Shown here piece by piece: positions 45,800-54,716 of a stretch of 64,000 nucleotides of DNA (the stretch's first letter is position 1; the number at the start of each line of letters is the position of its first letter). This stretch comes from Williamsia deligens (lineage in GTDB: Bacteria > Actinomycetota > Actinomycetes > Mycobacteriales > Mycobacteriaceae), in assembly GCF_024171765.1 (NCBI RefSeq), contig NZ_JAMTCI010000004.1, positions 1 to 64,000 of the forward strand, written 5' to 3'. The position numbers and the translations under genes are program-made. Under the pieces are notes generated by a model. That model did no database searches. It saw only the letters and a list, made by a program, of their open reading frames with translations, and was not told the origin of the DNA.

Positions 45800-46684
45800 A
45801 TGAGCAGGCGCGCATCGTTCGTCCGGGTCGTCGCCGCATACGTGCTGGCGCTCGCGGTCGCGGTGCTGTGGCTGGGGCTCGGTCCGCGGACGTCGTCGGC
45901 TCTGTGGGACGCGGGAATCGCCGACGTCCTCGCGACGCTGGTCGTGTTCCTCGCGAGCCGTGTGCACCACAACTCGAGCTTCTACGACGCGTACTGGAGT
46001 GTGGTCCCGCCGCTGCTCGCCGTGTACTGGTGGTGGCGCTCCGACGCCGGGATCGCCGACGCCGCGGCCTGGGCGACGGTGGTCGTCGTGATGATCTGGG
46101 CGGTGCGGTTGACCGCCAACTGGGCGATCGGGTTCCCGGGTCTGCACCATGAGGACTGGCGGTACCCGATGCTGCGGGAGCGGGCCGGACGGTGGGGGTT
46201 CGCGGCCGACCTCGTGGCGATCCACCTGATCCCCACGGTGCAGGTGTTCCTGGGCTCGATCCCCCTGTACCTCGCCGTCACCCGACGCCCTGTCGACCTG
46301 CCGTGGTTGGTGGTGCTCGCGGCGATCGTGACGCTCGCGGCGATCGCCCTCGAGTGGGCGGCCGATCATCAGATGCGACGGTTCGTGGCCGTCAAGGAGC
46401 CGGGCCAGGCGATGGATCGCGGACTGTGGGCGTGGTCGCGTCACCCCAACTACTTCGGCGAGTTCGGGTTCTGGCTGGGCCTCTATCTGCTCGGGGCCGC
46501 CGCTGCACCGGCCGACGCGTGGTGGTCCTGGATCGGCGCCGGCGCGATGCTCGCCATGTTCCTCGGTGCCAGCATCCCGATGATGGAGGAGCGCAGCCTC
46601 GCCTCGCGGCCGACGTACGCCGAGGTGATCGAGCGGGTTCCGCGGTTCGTCCCCCGCCCACCACGGTCCGCCGCGTCGCGGTGA
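45800..46684 (+). CDS. DUF1295 membrane protein (steroid 5-alpha-reductase-like)
   Basis: 294 residues from ATG 45800. About seven membrane segments; the DUF1295/SRD5A block RGLWAWSRHPNYFGEFGFWL near residue 212 is diagnostic, with GFPGLHHEDWRYPMLRERAG before it and EERSLASRPTYAEVIER at the C-terminus. Related proteins reduce double bonds or methylate prenyl compounds using an isoprenylcysteine-methyltransferase-like fold. Its stop overlaps the GTG of the next gene, a flavoprotein, which may supply electrons. Confidence 0.85.
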   Translation: MSRRASFVRVVAAYVLALAVAVLWLGLGPRTSSALWDAGIADVLATLVVFLASRVHHNSSFYDAYWSVVPPLLAVYWWWRSDAGIADAAAWATVVVVMIWAVRLTANWAIGFPGLHHEDWRYPMLRERAGRWGFAADLVAIHLIPTVQVFLGSIPLYLAVTRRPVDLPWLVVLAAIVTLAAIALEWAADHQMRRFVAVKEPGQAMDRGLWAWSRHPNYFGEFGFWLGLYLLGAAAAPADAWWSWIGAGAMLAMFLGASIPMMEERSLASRPTYAEVIERVPRFVPRPPRSAASR

Positions 46685-47790
46685 GCCGCCCGACCGTCGT
46701 CGTCGCGGGCATGGGCGACGTCGGGGTGCTCACCGCGATGCATCTCGCCCCCCACGTCGACGTCGTCGGGGTCGGACCGTCGCCCGGACTGGTCAGCGGC
46801 CAGGAACTCGGCCTGCGTCTGAGCGACCCCCTGCGGTGGTCGCGCGACTACTGGGTTCCCTACGACCGCTTCCGGAGGCTCGACGGCGTCGAGATCGTGC
46901 ACGGCACCGTCGATTCCGTCGACGCCCGCGACAGGACGGTGGCCGTCACCGCCGCCGACGGTGGACGGACCACCCGATCGTGGGACGCGCTGGTGATCGC
47001 CACCGGTGTCACGAACGGCTTCTGGCGGTCACCGGACGTGGCCGACGCCGACGAGGTGGACCGGCGGTTGCGTGCGCACCACGAGACGATCGGTGCCGCG
47101 CGGACCATCGCGGTCGTCGGTGGCGGTGCGGCCGCCGTCGCCGCCGCGGCCGGGATCGCCGCACGGACACCCACCGCGACGGTGGGACTGTGGTTCCCGG
47201 GCGAGCGAGCCCTCGTCGGCCATCACGTGCGGACATGGTCGACGGTGCGGACCCGCCTCGTCGATCTCGGCGTGAGCCTGCACCCCGGACATCGGGCGGT
47301 CGTGCCGATGGGCGCGGACCGCGCCGACATCGGGCCCGGCGTCGTCGAGTGGTCGACGGGTCAGGATCCCGTCGCCGCCGATGCCGTCGTGTGGGCGATC
47401 GGTCGCGCGACACCGCACACCGGATGGCTCCCCGACGAGATTCTCGACCCGGCGGGTTTCGTCCGCGTCGACGAGCACCTCCGCGTGCCGGGCATGCCCC
47501 ATGTGTTCGCGGTCGGCGACGTGGCCGCCACCGACGTGCTGCGGGGGTCGGCGCGCAATCGTGCCGACCGGCTGGTCGCCCGCAACGTCCGCGCCGACCT
47601 GGCCGGTCGTCGTCTGCGCCGCTACCGCCCGCGCTCGACGCGGTGGGGATCCGTGCTGGGTCCCCAGGACGACGGACTGGAGATCTTCACCCCCACCGGC
47701 CACGGCATCCGCATCCCCCGATGGGCGCACGACCGCGTCCTGCGCCCCTGGGTGGTGTCCCGCGGGATCTACGGCGGCATACGCGACTGA
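46681..47790 (+). CDS. FAD-dependent oxidoreductase (NDH-2/AIF-like)
   Basis: 369 residues from GTG 46681, overlapping the DUF1295 stop (GTGA). N-terminal VVVAGMGDVGVLTAMHLAPH, the mid-domain WDALVIATGVTNGFWRS, second nucleotide-binding motif IAVVGGGAAAVAAAAGIAAR near residue 142 and PHVFAVGDVAATDVLRGSAR toward the end. Overall layout matches pyridine-nucleotide disulfide reductase-like quinone oxidoreductases. Coupled to the DUF1295 membrane protein, it may be its reductase. It is followed directly by a perfect hairpin that includes its stop codon. Confidence 0.8.
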   Translation: MSRPTVVVAGMGDVGVLTAMHLAPHVDVVGVGPSPGLVSGQELGLRLSDPLRWSRDYWVPYDRFRRLDGVEIVHGTVDSVDARDRTVAVTAADGGRTTRSWDALVIATGVTNGFWRSPDVADADEVDRRLRAHHETIGAARTIAVVGGGAAAVAAAAGIAARTPTATVGLWFPGERALVGHHVRTWSTVRTRLVDLGVSLHPGHRAVVPMGADRADIGPGVVEWSTGQDPVAADAVVWAIGRATPHTGWLPDEILDPAGFVRVDEHLRVPGMPHVFAVGDVAATDVLRGSARNRADRLVARNVRADLAGRRLRRYRPRSTRWGSVLGPQDDGLEIFTPTGHGIRIPRWAHDRVLRPWVVSRGIYGGIRD

Positions 47791-47820
47791 CCCCGACCGT
47801 CCGGCGGACGGTCGGGGTCA
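47788..47820. terminator. Bidirectional terminator between convergent genes
   Basis: A perfect 15-bp stem (TGACCCCGACCGTCC and its complement) with a GGC loop. The first arm begins with the TGA of the upstream gene; the second ends 21 bases before the stop of the convergent VOC gene. Confidence 0.85.
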
Positions 47821-47841
47821 GGATGTCGGTGTGCCCTGGGG

Positions 47842-48261
47842 TCAGCTCTTGGCCGGACCTGTGAGCTCCAGTGCGATGTTGTCGGGATCGCGGAACTCGA
47901 GGATCGAGATGCCGCCGGCGTCCTTGATCTCGCCGTGCTCGACACCCAGTCGGTCGAGGGTGGCGACCGCGTCCTCGAGTGCCGAGTAGCTGTCGACCGA
48001 GAAGCTCACGTGATCCAGTCCGGTCCGGTCCTCGTCGAACGCGTCGTCCCCGACGGGCCGCAGGCCGAACAGACCACCCGGGAACTGGTAGATCACCCCG
48101 CCGAAGAGGAACCAGAGCTGGTCCTGGGTGTCCTGATCCGCGTCGTCGGGCAGTTCGTAGGCGACATCGAACCCGAACACGTCGTCGTAGAACTTCCGCG
48201 ACGCGGCGATGTCGCGCACCGTGATCCGCACGTGGTGGAAAGCCGTTGCTGCGATGGTCAC
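47842..48261 (-). CDS. VOC-family (glyoxalase/dioxygenase-fold) protein
   Basis: 139 residues, the length of one VOC module. FHHVRITVRDIAASRKFYDD opens the fold, LDHVSFSVDSYSALEDAVAT is the middle strand-helix, and ILEFRDPDNIALELTG supplies the C-terminal acidic ligand. Potential metal ligands are His in FHHVRI, His in LDHVSF and Glu in IALELTG. Members range from glyoxalases to antibiotic-binding proteins. No neighbour points to a substrate; it is divergent from a beta-propeller lipoprotein gene. Confidence 0.8.
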   Translation of the reverse strand: MTIAATAFHHVRITVRDIAASRKFYDDVFGFDVAYELPDDADQDTQDQLWFLFGGVIYQFPGGLFGLRPVGDDAFDEDRTGLDHVSFSVDSYSALEDAVATLDRLGVEHGEIKDAGGISILEFRDPDNIALELTGPAKS

Positions 48262-48320
48262 AATCGCTCCTTGCAGTTGGATGGCGCTCGGCTCGTCGGT
48301 GAGCCGGGCACACTGGGGTC

Positions 48321-49382
48321 ATGGGTTCCAAGACACGATCGACGGCAGTTCATTCCCTCGCCCTGCTGCTGTGCCTCGGCCTGGTGTCGGCATGCGGCGA
48401 CGGGGACGGATCGGGATCGGGCTCGGCGGGCACCTCGTCGACACCGGTCGCGGCCGAGCCCGCGGTGGCCCCGGCACCGACCACCCGGCCCGTCGGGACC
48501 ATCGTGGCCGTGGGCAACGAGCCCGAGGGCGTGCAGGTCGGCACCGCCGGGATCGCCGCCGTCGGCGTCCGTCGACCCGACGGGATCGCGTTGGTGGACG
48601 TGGCCCGGCAGGCGGTCATCCGCACCGTCCCCACCCAGGGCGCGCCCCGCCATCTCGAACTGGCGACACCGGACGGGCCCGTGATCCTGCCGCTGGAGAC
48701 GGCCGACATCGTCACCACGATGACGTTCGACGGACAGTTCGGACCGATCGCGCGCAACGTCGGCAACCTCCCGCACGACGTCGTCCTCACGTCCGACGGC
48801 ACCTACGTGGGTACCAACGAACACGGTGGCGGTGCCCTGTTCATCAAGGACGGTCGGGTGGTCGCGTCACTGCCGGCCGGCCCCCCACAACCCGGCGGCG
48901 TCGCCGCGGTCGGCCGATACGCGGCGATGGCCGACGTCCAGGGCAACGGGGTCTTCGTCTACGACGGCACCACGCGCACGGAGGTGGCGACCAAACGCAT
49001 CGGCGTCCGACTCACCCATGCGCAGGCGCTCTCCGACGGACTCGTCGCGTTCGCCGACACCGACGGCGGCGCCGTCCTCGTCGAGCGGATCACCCCCCAG
49101 GTCGTCGACGTCGCCCGGATACCCACTGCCGGCAAGCCCTACGGGTTGGCCTACCAGGCCGCCACGAAGACCCTGTTCGTCACGTCCACGGCCACCAACA
49201 CGCTGCAGGTGATCGACATGAGCGATCCGGCCCGCCCCCGCGTCCGTGGGACGGTTCCAACCGTGCAACAACCCAATTCGGTCGCCGCGGACCCGACGAC
49301 GGGGACCGTGCTGGTGACCGGCAGCGCCCCCGGCGGCGCCAGCTCCCTGCAGTTCATCTCCGCGAACCTGCTGCCCCGCTGA
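48321..49382 (+). CDS. Beta-propeller lipoprotein (YncE-like)
   Basis: 353 residues. Lipoprotein signal peptide with lipobox LVSAC, then a low-complexity Gly/Ser/Thr/Pro linker (to about residue 56). The rest consists of YVTN/YncE-type repeats: NEPEGVQVGTAGIAAVGVRR, NLPHDVVLTSDGTYVGTNEH, KPYGLAYQAATKTLFVTSTA and QPNSVAADPTTGTVLVTGSA, each beginning with a P-x-G/S-like turn. Probably an extracytoplasmic binding or scaffold protein. It ends at a strong hairpin terminator. Confidence 0.8.
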   Translation: MGSKTRSTAVHSLALLLCLGLVSACGDGDGSGSGSAGTSSTPVAAEPAVAPAPTTRPVGTIVAVGNEPEGVQVGTAGIAAVGVRRPDGIALVDVARQAVIRTVPTQGAPRHLELATPDGPVILPLETADIVTTMTFDGQFGPIARNVGNLPHDVVLTSDGTYVGTNEHGGGALFIKDGRVVASLPAGPPQPGGVAAVGRYAAMADVQGNGVFVYDGTTRTEVATKRIGVRLTHAQALSDGLVAFADTDGGAVLVERITPQVVDVARIPTAGKPYGLAYQAATKTLFVTSTATNTLQVIDMSDPARPRVRGTVPTVQQPNSVAADPTTGTVLVTGSAPGGASSLQFISANLLPR

Positions 49383-49388
49383 CACGAC

Positions 49389-49418
49389 GATGCCCCCGGC
49401 GAGAACGCCGGGGGCATC
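49389..49418. terminator. Terminator hairpin after propeller lipoprotein gene
   Basis: Perfect 13-bp stem GATGCCCCCGGCG with an AGAA loop, starting 6 bases after the stop codon; it also lies 19 bases from the stop of the convergent porin gene, so it probably works in both directions. Confidence 0.85.
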
Positions 49419-49436
49419 GCGGTGATCGGGGTCGCC

Positions 49437-50111
49437 TCAGCCGATGCTGAAGGGGCGTCCGTAGAACGTGACCTGCTTGTCGACGTTGGAGGTGCGCACG
49501 CGCACGACCGCGATCGAGCGGGCCTGGGCGTACCCGGCGCAGCCGGTCAGCTGCAGCTGAGAGCCGGTGTAGCTGAGCTTGAGCTTGGTGCCCTCGTAGT
49601 CGACGTTGTTGGTGTACTGCTGTGCGCCGAAGTCGTCGGCCTTCTCCACCTGGTTGATGTAGTACTGCGTCGCCTGCCCCGGTCCGAGGACGAGCGACGT
49701 GTTCGCGCCGCTGCCGGTGGCGCTGCTGGTGCCGGCGAGGTTCTCGGTGGTGGCGCCGGTGCCGCCGCCCGACACGCTCGAGATGTTGACCTGGCAACCG
49801 ACGATGTACCCGGCCTGGATGCGGATCTTCGCCTTCTTGCTGGAGGTCACCTGGTACCGCGCGGAGACCTGCGCGGCGCGGTGCAGTGGGGTGCCGCCCA
49901 GCGACGGTGCCACGACCGCCGTCTCACCCGTGCGGGTGATCGACACCTTGGTGCCGTCCTGGAGGGTGGTGCTCTGGGCCTGGTCGGGCAGCTTGACGAA
50001 GACGTCGGCGTTGGCCGAGCCCTGTGCCAGCAGCGCGGCGGTCGCCGCGAGGGCTGCGCTGGTGCCGGCGACCCCGAGTGCGCGGCGAGAAACCTTGTGG
50101 GACATGTTCAT
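49437..50111 (-). CDS. MspA-family porin 1
   Basis: 224 residues from ATG 50111 (a second ATG two codons on, 50105, gives a better ribosome-binding spacing). Signal peptide ends GSANA, and the mature protein begins DVFVKLPDQ, close to the MspA-type N-terminus. The conserved GYIVGCQVNIS, the gap rich in Gly/Ser/Thr (SVSGGGTGATTENLAGTSSA) and C-terminal TGCAGYAQARSIAVV and GRPFSIG follow. These proteins form octameric channels across the mycolic-acid outer membrane for small hydrophilic solutes. A paralogue lies immediately upstream in the same direction, 37 bases away. Confidence 0.95.
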   Translation of the reverse strand: MNMSHKVSRRALGVAGTSAALAATAALLAQGSANADVFVKLPDQAQSTTLQDGTKVSITRTGETAVVAPSLGGTPLHRAAQVSARYQVTSSKKAKIRIQAGYIVGCQVNISSVSGGGTGATTENLAGTSSATGSGANTSLVLGPGQATQYYINQVEKADDFGAQQYTNNVDYEGTKLKLSYTGSQLQLTGCAGYAQARSIAVVRVRTSNVDKQVTFYGRPFSIG

Positions 50112-50148
50112 CGTTTCCTTGTGTCTCTGCGGTTCGTGGATGGTGGGG

Positions 50149-50856
50149 TCAGCCGATGGAGAACGGCTTGCCGTACAGGGTGACCTTCTGCTGGTCCTCA
50201 CCCGTGGTCTCGACCACGGAGAACGACCGGGCCTGCGCGTACCCGCCGCAGCCCTGGACCTGCAGCTGTGCGCGGTCGTAGGAGATGTAGTAGGTGCCCT
50301 TCTTCTCGATGTTCTTCGAGTTGACGACCACGAAGGACACCGCGCCGGGCGTCAGCGGGAGCGAGAACGACCCGTTGAGGGTGGCGGTGGGCAGGGCCGC
50401 GCCGATGTTGTTGACCGACAGGCCGCCGCCGAGCGTCAGGTTCCCGACCGCGACCTGGCAGCCGACGATGTAGCCGGTCGACAGGGTGGCCGCGGCACCG
50501 TTGGTCTCGGTCGAGTTCGTCCCGAGAGTGCCGGAGGTGGAGCTGCTCTCGCTCTGGGCGCCACGGTTCGGGCCGGCCTTCTTGGCCTGCAGGTTCGGGG
50601 CGGACAGGGTGATGTCAGCGGAGACCCACGCGGTCCGACCGATGCCGTTCGCGGCGAGCGACGGCGAGATCTGGGCGGTCTCGTTGCTGCGGGCGAGGAC
50701 GATGCCGTCGTCACCGCGGATGGCGCCGTTGGGCAGCTTGACGAAGGTGTCGGCGTTGGCCGCGCCCTGCGACACGAGACCGACGGCCGTCGCGCCGATC
50801 ACGGCCATCGTCCCCAGCGAGGCTGCTCGCCGGAGCGCGGTGGAGTTCTTGCTCAT
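50149..50856 (-). CDS. MspA-family porin 2
   Basis: 235 residues from ATG 50856 (GAGGA upstream). Signal peptide ends GAANA, followed by DTFVKLPNGAIRGDDGIV. Shares GYIVGCQVAV, GCGGYAQARSF and GKPFSIG with porin 1, but has a longer Asn/Ser/Thr-rich loop (residues about 92-125: QSESSSTSGTLGTNSTETNG). Divergence between two adjacent porins suggests channels with different solute preferences. It is first in the transcript, with a GC-rich hairpin in its leader (50882-50898). Confidence 0.95.
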   Translation of the reverse strand: MSKNSTALRRAASLGTMAVIGATAVGLVSQGAANADTFVKLPNGAIRGDDGIVLARSNETAQISPSLAANGIGRTAWVSADITLSAPNLQAKKAGPNRGAQSESSSTSGTLGTNSTETNGAAATLSTGYIVGCQVAVGNLTLGGGLSVNNIGAALPTATLNGSFSLPLTPGAVSFVVVNSKNIEKKGTYYISYDRAQLQVQGCGGYAQARSFSVVETTGEDQQKVTLYGKPFSIG

Positions 50857-51174
50857 CTGATCCTCTTTCGGATACTCGGTGCGCCCCGAGACGGGGCGTG
50901 AGTTCGTGACATGAACGGAACCGACAGCGCGGCCTCGGGGCTCGCCGTGCTGGTGTCGATCGGCAGAATCGTCATCGAGTCAGGCGAACACCCGGTGAAC
51001 GACGTCCGGTGTTTCGGTGACATGACCGCCGGTTTCCCGTGAACGGGCCGAGATTCCGGTCACGAAACCGGTCAAACCGTAACCGTAAGCGTCGCTGAGG
51101 ATTTGAGACCACTGATCGGCCATCCGCTGTTCATCGCGACGTTCCCACACGGTCCGAGAAATCGGACACACGTA
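50857..51174. promoter_or_regulatory. Porin promoter and leader region
   Basis: 318 bases without a convincing gene. A 7-bp hairpin (CGCCCCG, AGA, CGGGGCG at 50882-50898) lies 26-42 bases before the porin-2 start on the minus strand. Farther upstream, CCGGTTTC and GAAACCGG arms near 51032 and 51065 form an imperfect inverted repeat, a candidate operator. It also contains the end of the amt transcript. The promoter itself is not recognisable to me. Confidence 0.4.
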
Positions 51175-52503
51175 CTAGAGTTCGCGTCGCCCGCCGCGGG
51201 ACGTGAGCATGTCGTAGGCCGTCTCGGCGTGCTCGGCGTCGTCGATGCCGTCGAGTTCGTCCTGGGGGTCGGCGCGGACGCCGATGGTCCGCTTGAGGAC
51301 GGTCGCGATGATCGCCGTGGCGAGGGTCGCGTACAGCCCGACGGCGAGCACCGCGACGATCTGCCGCCACAGCTGGTCGACGCCGCCGCCGTAGAAGAGG
51401 CCGTCGACGCCGGCCGGCGCCGAGGCGCTCGCGACGAGACCGATCATCACGGTTCCGACGACACCGGCTACGAGGTGCACACCGACGACGTCGAGCGAGT
51501 CGTCGTATCCGAGCCGATATTTCAGCTCGATCGCGAGGGAGCTGACCGCGCCGGCCACGATGCCGATGGCGATGGCACCGATGGGCGTCACGGACGAGCA
51601 GGACGGTGTGATGGCGACCAGTCCGGCGACCACGCCGGACGCCGCGCCGAACGAGGTGGGCTTGCCGTGGCGGGCCTTCTCGACCACCAGCCAGCTCAGC
51701 AGGGAGACCGCGCCGGCGCCCATGGTGTTGATCAGGGCGACAGCCGCGGTGCCGTCGGCGGCGAGCGCGGAGCCGGCGTTGAAACCGAACCACCCGAGCC
51801 ACAGCAGGCCGGCGCCGAGCATCACGGCGGGCAGGTTGTGCGGGCGCATGGGATCACGCGGCCACCCACGCCGCCTGCCGACGATGATGGCCAGGGCGAG
51901 CGCCGAGGCGCCCGAGTTGACCTCGACGGCGGTACCACCGGCGAAGTCGATCGCCTTGAGATGGTTCGCGATCCACCCGCCGTGCTGCGAGGCCAACCCG
52001 TCGAGAGCGAAGACCCAGTGCGCCACGGGGAAGTAGACGAACGTCGCCCACAACGCCGCGAACACCAGCCACGCCGTGTACTTCATCCGGTCGGCGACGG
52101 CACCGGCGATGAGCGCGACGGTGACCATCGCGAAGCCGGCCTGGAACATCACGAACACCACCGCGGGGATGGTGCCGACGAGCGGGATCGACACCGTCGC
52201 ACCATTCGTCGCGAGGTAGGTCCCGGTGACGAGGCCTCGCAGGCCCGCGAAGTCGGTCGGGTCGCCGATGACCCCGCCGATGTCGTCACCGAACGCCAGG
52301 GAGTAGCCGAACACCACCCACAGCACCCACACGACGCCGACGGCCGACAGGCACATCATCATCATGTTCAGGACCGACTTGGCGCGCACCATCCCGCCGT
52401 AGAAGAACGCCAGCGCGGGCGTCATCACGAGAACCAGTGCGGCGCTCGTCATCACCCATGCGGTGTTGGCAGCGTCCGGCGCTCCGAGCAGCGGGTACCC
52501 CAC
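51175..52503 (-). CDS. amt: Ammonium transporter (Amt)
   Basis: 442 residues, eleven predicted membrane segments. Family hallmarks: ALAFFYGGMVRAKSVLNMMM, the region FDFxxGT-like DFAGGTAVEVNSGASALALA and VGVHLVAGVVGTVMIG. Asp-His pattern: the second twin-histidine is His344, while the position of the first holds Glu194 (usually His). It takes up ammonium across the plasma membrane. No glnK or glnD follows within the window. Its C-terminus ends in a short hydrophilic tail with no extra domain. Confidence 0.9.
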   Translation of the reverse strand: MGYPLLGAPDAANTAWVMTSAALVLVMTPALAFFYGGMVRAKSVLNMMMMCLSAVGVVWVLWVVFGYSLAFGDDIGGVIGDPTDFAGLRGLVTGTYLATNGATVSIPLVGTIPAVVFVMFQAGFAMVTVALIAGAVADRMKYTAWLVFAALWATFVYFPVAHWVFALDGLASQHGGWIANHLKAIDFAGGTAVEVNSGASALALAIIVGRRRGWPRDPMRPHNLPAVMLGAGLLWLGWFGFNAGSALAADGTAAVALINTMGAGAVSLLSWLVVEKARHGKPTSFGAASGVVAGLVAITPSCSSVTPIGAIAIGIVAGAVSSLAIELKYRLGYDDSLDVVGVHLVAGVVGTVMIGLVASASAPAGVDGLFYGGGVDQLWRQIVAVLAVGLYATLATAIIATVLKRTIGVRADPQDELDGIDDAEHAETAYDMLTSRGGRREL

Positions 52504-52525
52504 GTCCGTCGTTCCCCCGCCGCGA

Positions 52526-54505
52526 TCAGACCGTGGCCGTCAGGCGCGCGGCGAGGAGCTTCGCGAACTGCGCGGGATCGTCGAGTTCGCCGCCCTCGGC
52601 GATGACCGCGGTGCCGTACAGCAGGCGGGCGGTGTCGGCCAGGGACGCGTCGTCCTTCTTCTCCCCCACCGCATCACGCAGCGTCGTGACGAGGGGATGG
52701 TCCGGGTTGAGCTCGAGGATCCGCTTCGACGGCGGGATGAACTGCCCCGAGGCCCGGTAGAGCTTCTCGAGTTGCGGGGAGAAACTGAAGGTGTCGCCCA
52801 CGAGGCATGCGGGCGAGTCCGTCAGTCGCGTGGACAGACGCGTCTGCGACACGTGGTCGGACAGGGTCTCGGTGAGCCACGCGGTGAGGTCGGCGAACTG
52901 CTCCTCCCGTTCCGCGCGCTCCTTGTCCGCCGAGTCCTTCTCCTCCTGGGTCTTGCCCTCGTCGTCGTCGAGGTCGACCTCGCCCTTCGCGATCGACCGC
53001 AGGGGCTTGCCCTGGAAGTCGGTGACGTTGCCGGTCCACACCTCGTCGACGGGATCACCGAGGAGCAGCACCTCGATGCCGCGCGCACGGAACGCCTCCA
53101 TGTGCGGCGAGTTCTCCATCGCTGACCGCGACTCGCCGGTGATGTAGTAGATCTCGGACTGGTTGGGCTTCATCCGCGCGACGTAGTCCTCGAGCGAGGT
53201 GGTCGCCTCCGGGTCGTGGGTGGAGTCGAACGCCGAGATCGCGAGGATGGCCTCGCGGTTGTCGGCGTCGGCGATGAGCCCCTCCTTCACCGCCCGACCG
53301 AACTGCGTCCAGAACGTCGTGTAGTCGTCGGGGCGCTGTGTGCGGATGTCCTTGATCGTCGACAGCACCTTCTTGGTGAGTCGACGACGGATGGCACGGA
53401 TCTGACGGTCCTGCTGCAGGATCTCGCGGGACACGTTGAGCGACAGGTCCGCCGCGTCGACGACACCCTTGACGAACCGCAGGTACTCGGGGATGAGCTC
53501 CTCGCAGTCGTCCATGATGAAGACGCGCTTGACGTACAGGTGGATGCCGTGGGACCGCTCCCGCATGAACAGGTCGAACGGCGCCTGCGACGGGATGAAC
53601 AGCAGCGCCTGGTACTCGAAGGTCCCCTCGGCGCGCAGCGAGATCGTCTCCAGCGGCTCGTCCCACGCGTGGCTGACGTGACGGTAGAACTGGGTGTACT
53701 CCTCGGCGTCGACCTCGTCCTTCGGGCGGGCCCACAACGCCTTCATGGAGTTCAACGTCTGCGTCTCCACGACGGTCCGCTCGGTCGGCTCGGCGTCCTC
53801 GTCGCCCTCGCCGGACTCCGTGTCGACAGCCTCCACCTTCTCGGTCCGCTCGACGTCCATCCGGATCGGCCACGCGATGAAGTCGGAGTACCGCGTCACC
53901 AGTTCGCGGATCTTGGCGTCCGAGACGTAGTCGTACAGGTGGTCGTCGGTGTCGACGGGCTTGAGGTCGAGCGTGACCGAGGTGCCCTGGGGCGCGTCGT
54001 CGACGGTCTCGATCGTGTAGGTGCCCTCACCCGAGGACCGCCAGCGTGTGCCCTCGGACTCCCCCGCCTTGCGGGTCACCAGCGTGACGGTGTCGGCGAC
54101 CATGAACGTCGAGTAGAAGCCGATGCCGAACTGCCCGATCAGATCCGACGACGCGGCGGCGTCCTTCGCCTCGGTCAGGCGGGCGCGCAGTTCGGCGGTG
54201 CCGGAGCGCGCCAGGGTGCCGATCAGCCCGACGACGTCGTCGCGCGACATGCCGATCCCGTTGTCGGAGATGGTCAACCGGCGGTTCTCGGTGTCACGGC
54301 TGATCGTGATGTGCAGGTCGGAGGTGTCCGCCTCGAGGTCCTTGTCCTGGTAGGCGGCCAGGCGGAGCTTGTCGAGCGCGTCGGATGCGTTCGACACCAG
54401 CTCACGCAGGAAGCTGTCCTTGTTCGAGTAGACCGAGTGGACCATCAGGTCCAGGAGCTGACGGGTCTCGGCCTGGAATTCGCGTTCTTCGGCGGGCGCG
54501 TTCAC
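52526..54505 (-). CDS. htpG: Hsp90-family chaperone HtpG
   Basis: 659 residues from GTG 54505, chosen because AGGAG lies 9 bases upstream and the start gives the usual [17 protein letters not shown]; longer upstream codons are not family-like. The GHKL ATPase domain has [39 protein letters not shown] and [17 protein letters not shown]. Middle-domain [20 protein letters not shown] and [20 protein letters not shown] and C-terminal dimerisation regions follow. It is slightly longer than many HtpG proteins (624-650). Cytoplasmic protein-folding chaperone; it is divergent from gadB. Confidence 0.95.
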
Positions 54506-54716
54506 GACTGCGGTCTCCTGTGTCACCTCGGCCGGTGGGGACCGGCCGTACTGGTCGATCGTCTCGGACACCGTGTGGCGCAGGTGTCCGGCCGGTGACT
54601 TCTCCGGCACGGGGATGTTACCGATTCGCCCGACCCCACCTGGACCGGCCCCGCGCACCCACCACCGTCGTGTAAGCCGGTGACGAGAAGATCGCGGACG
54701 TCCGCTGCGCGGGCCC

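Noticed and set aside
50980-51171. 63-residue minus-strand open frame between amt and porin 2
   Set aside because: Short, not conserved-looking, no ribosome-binding site, lies in a promoter region with inverted repeats.
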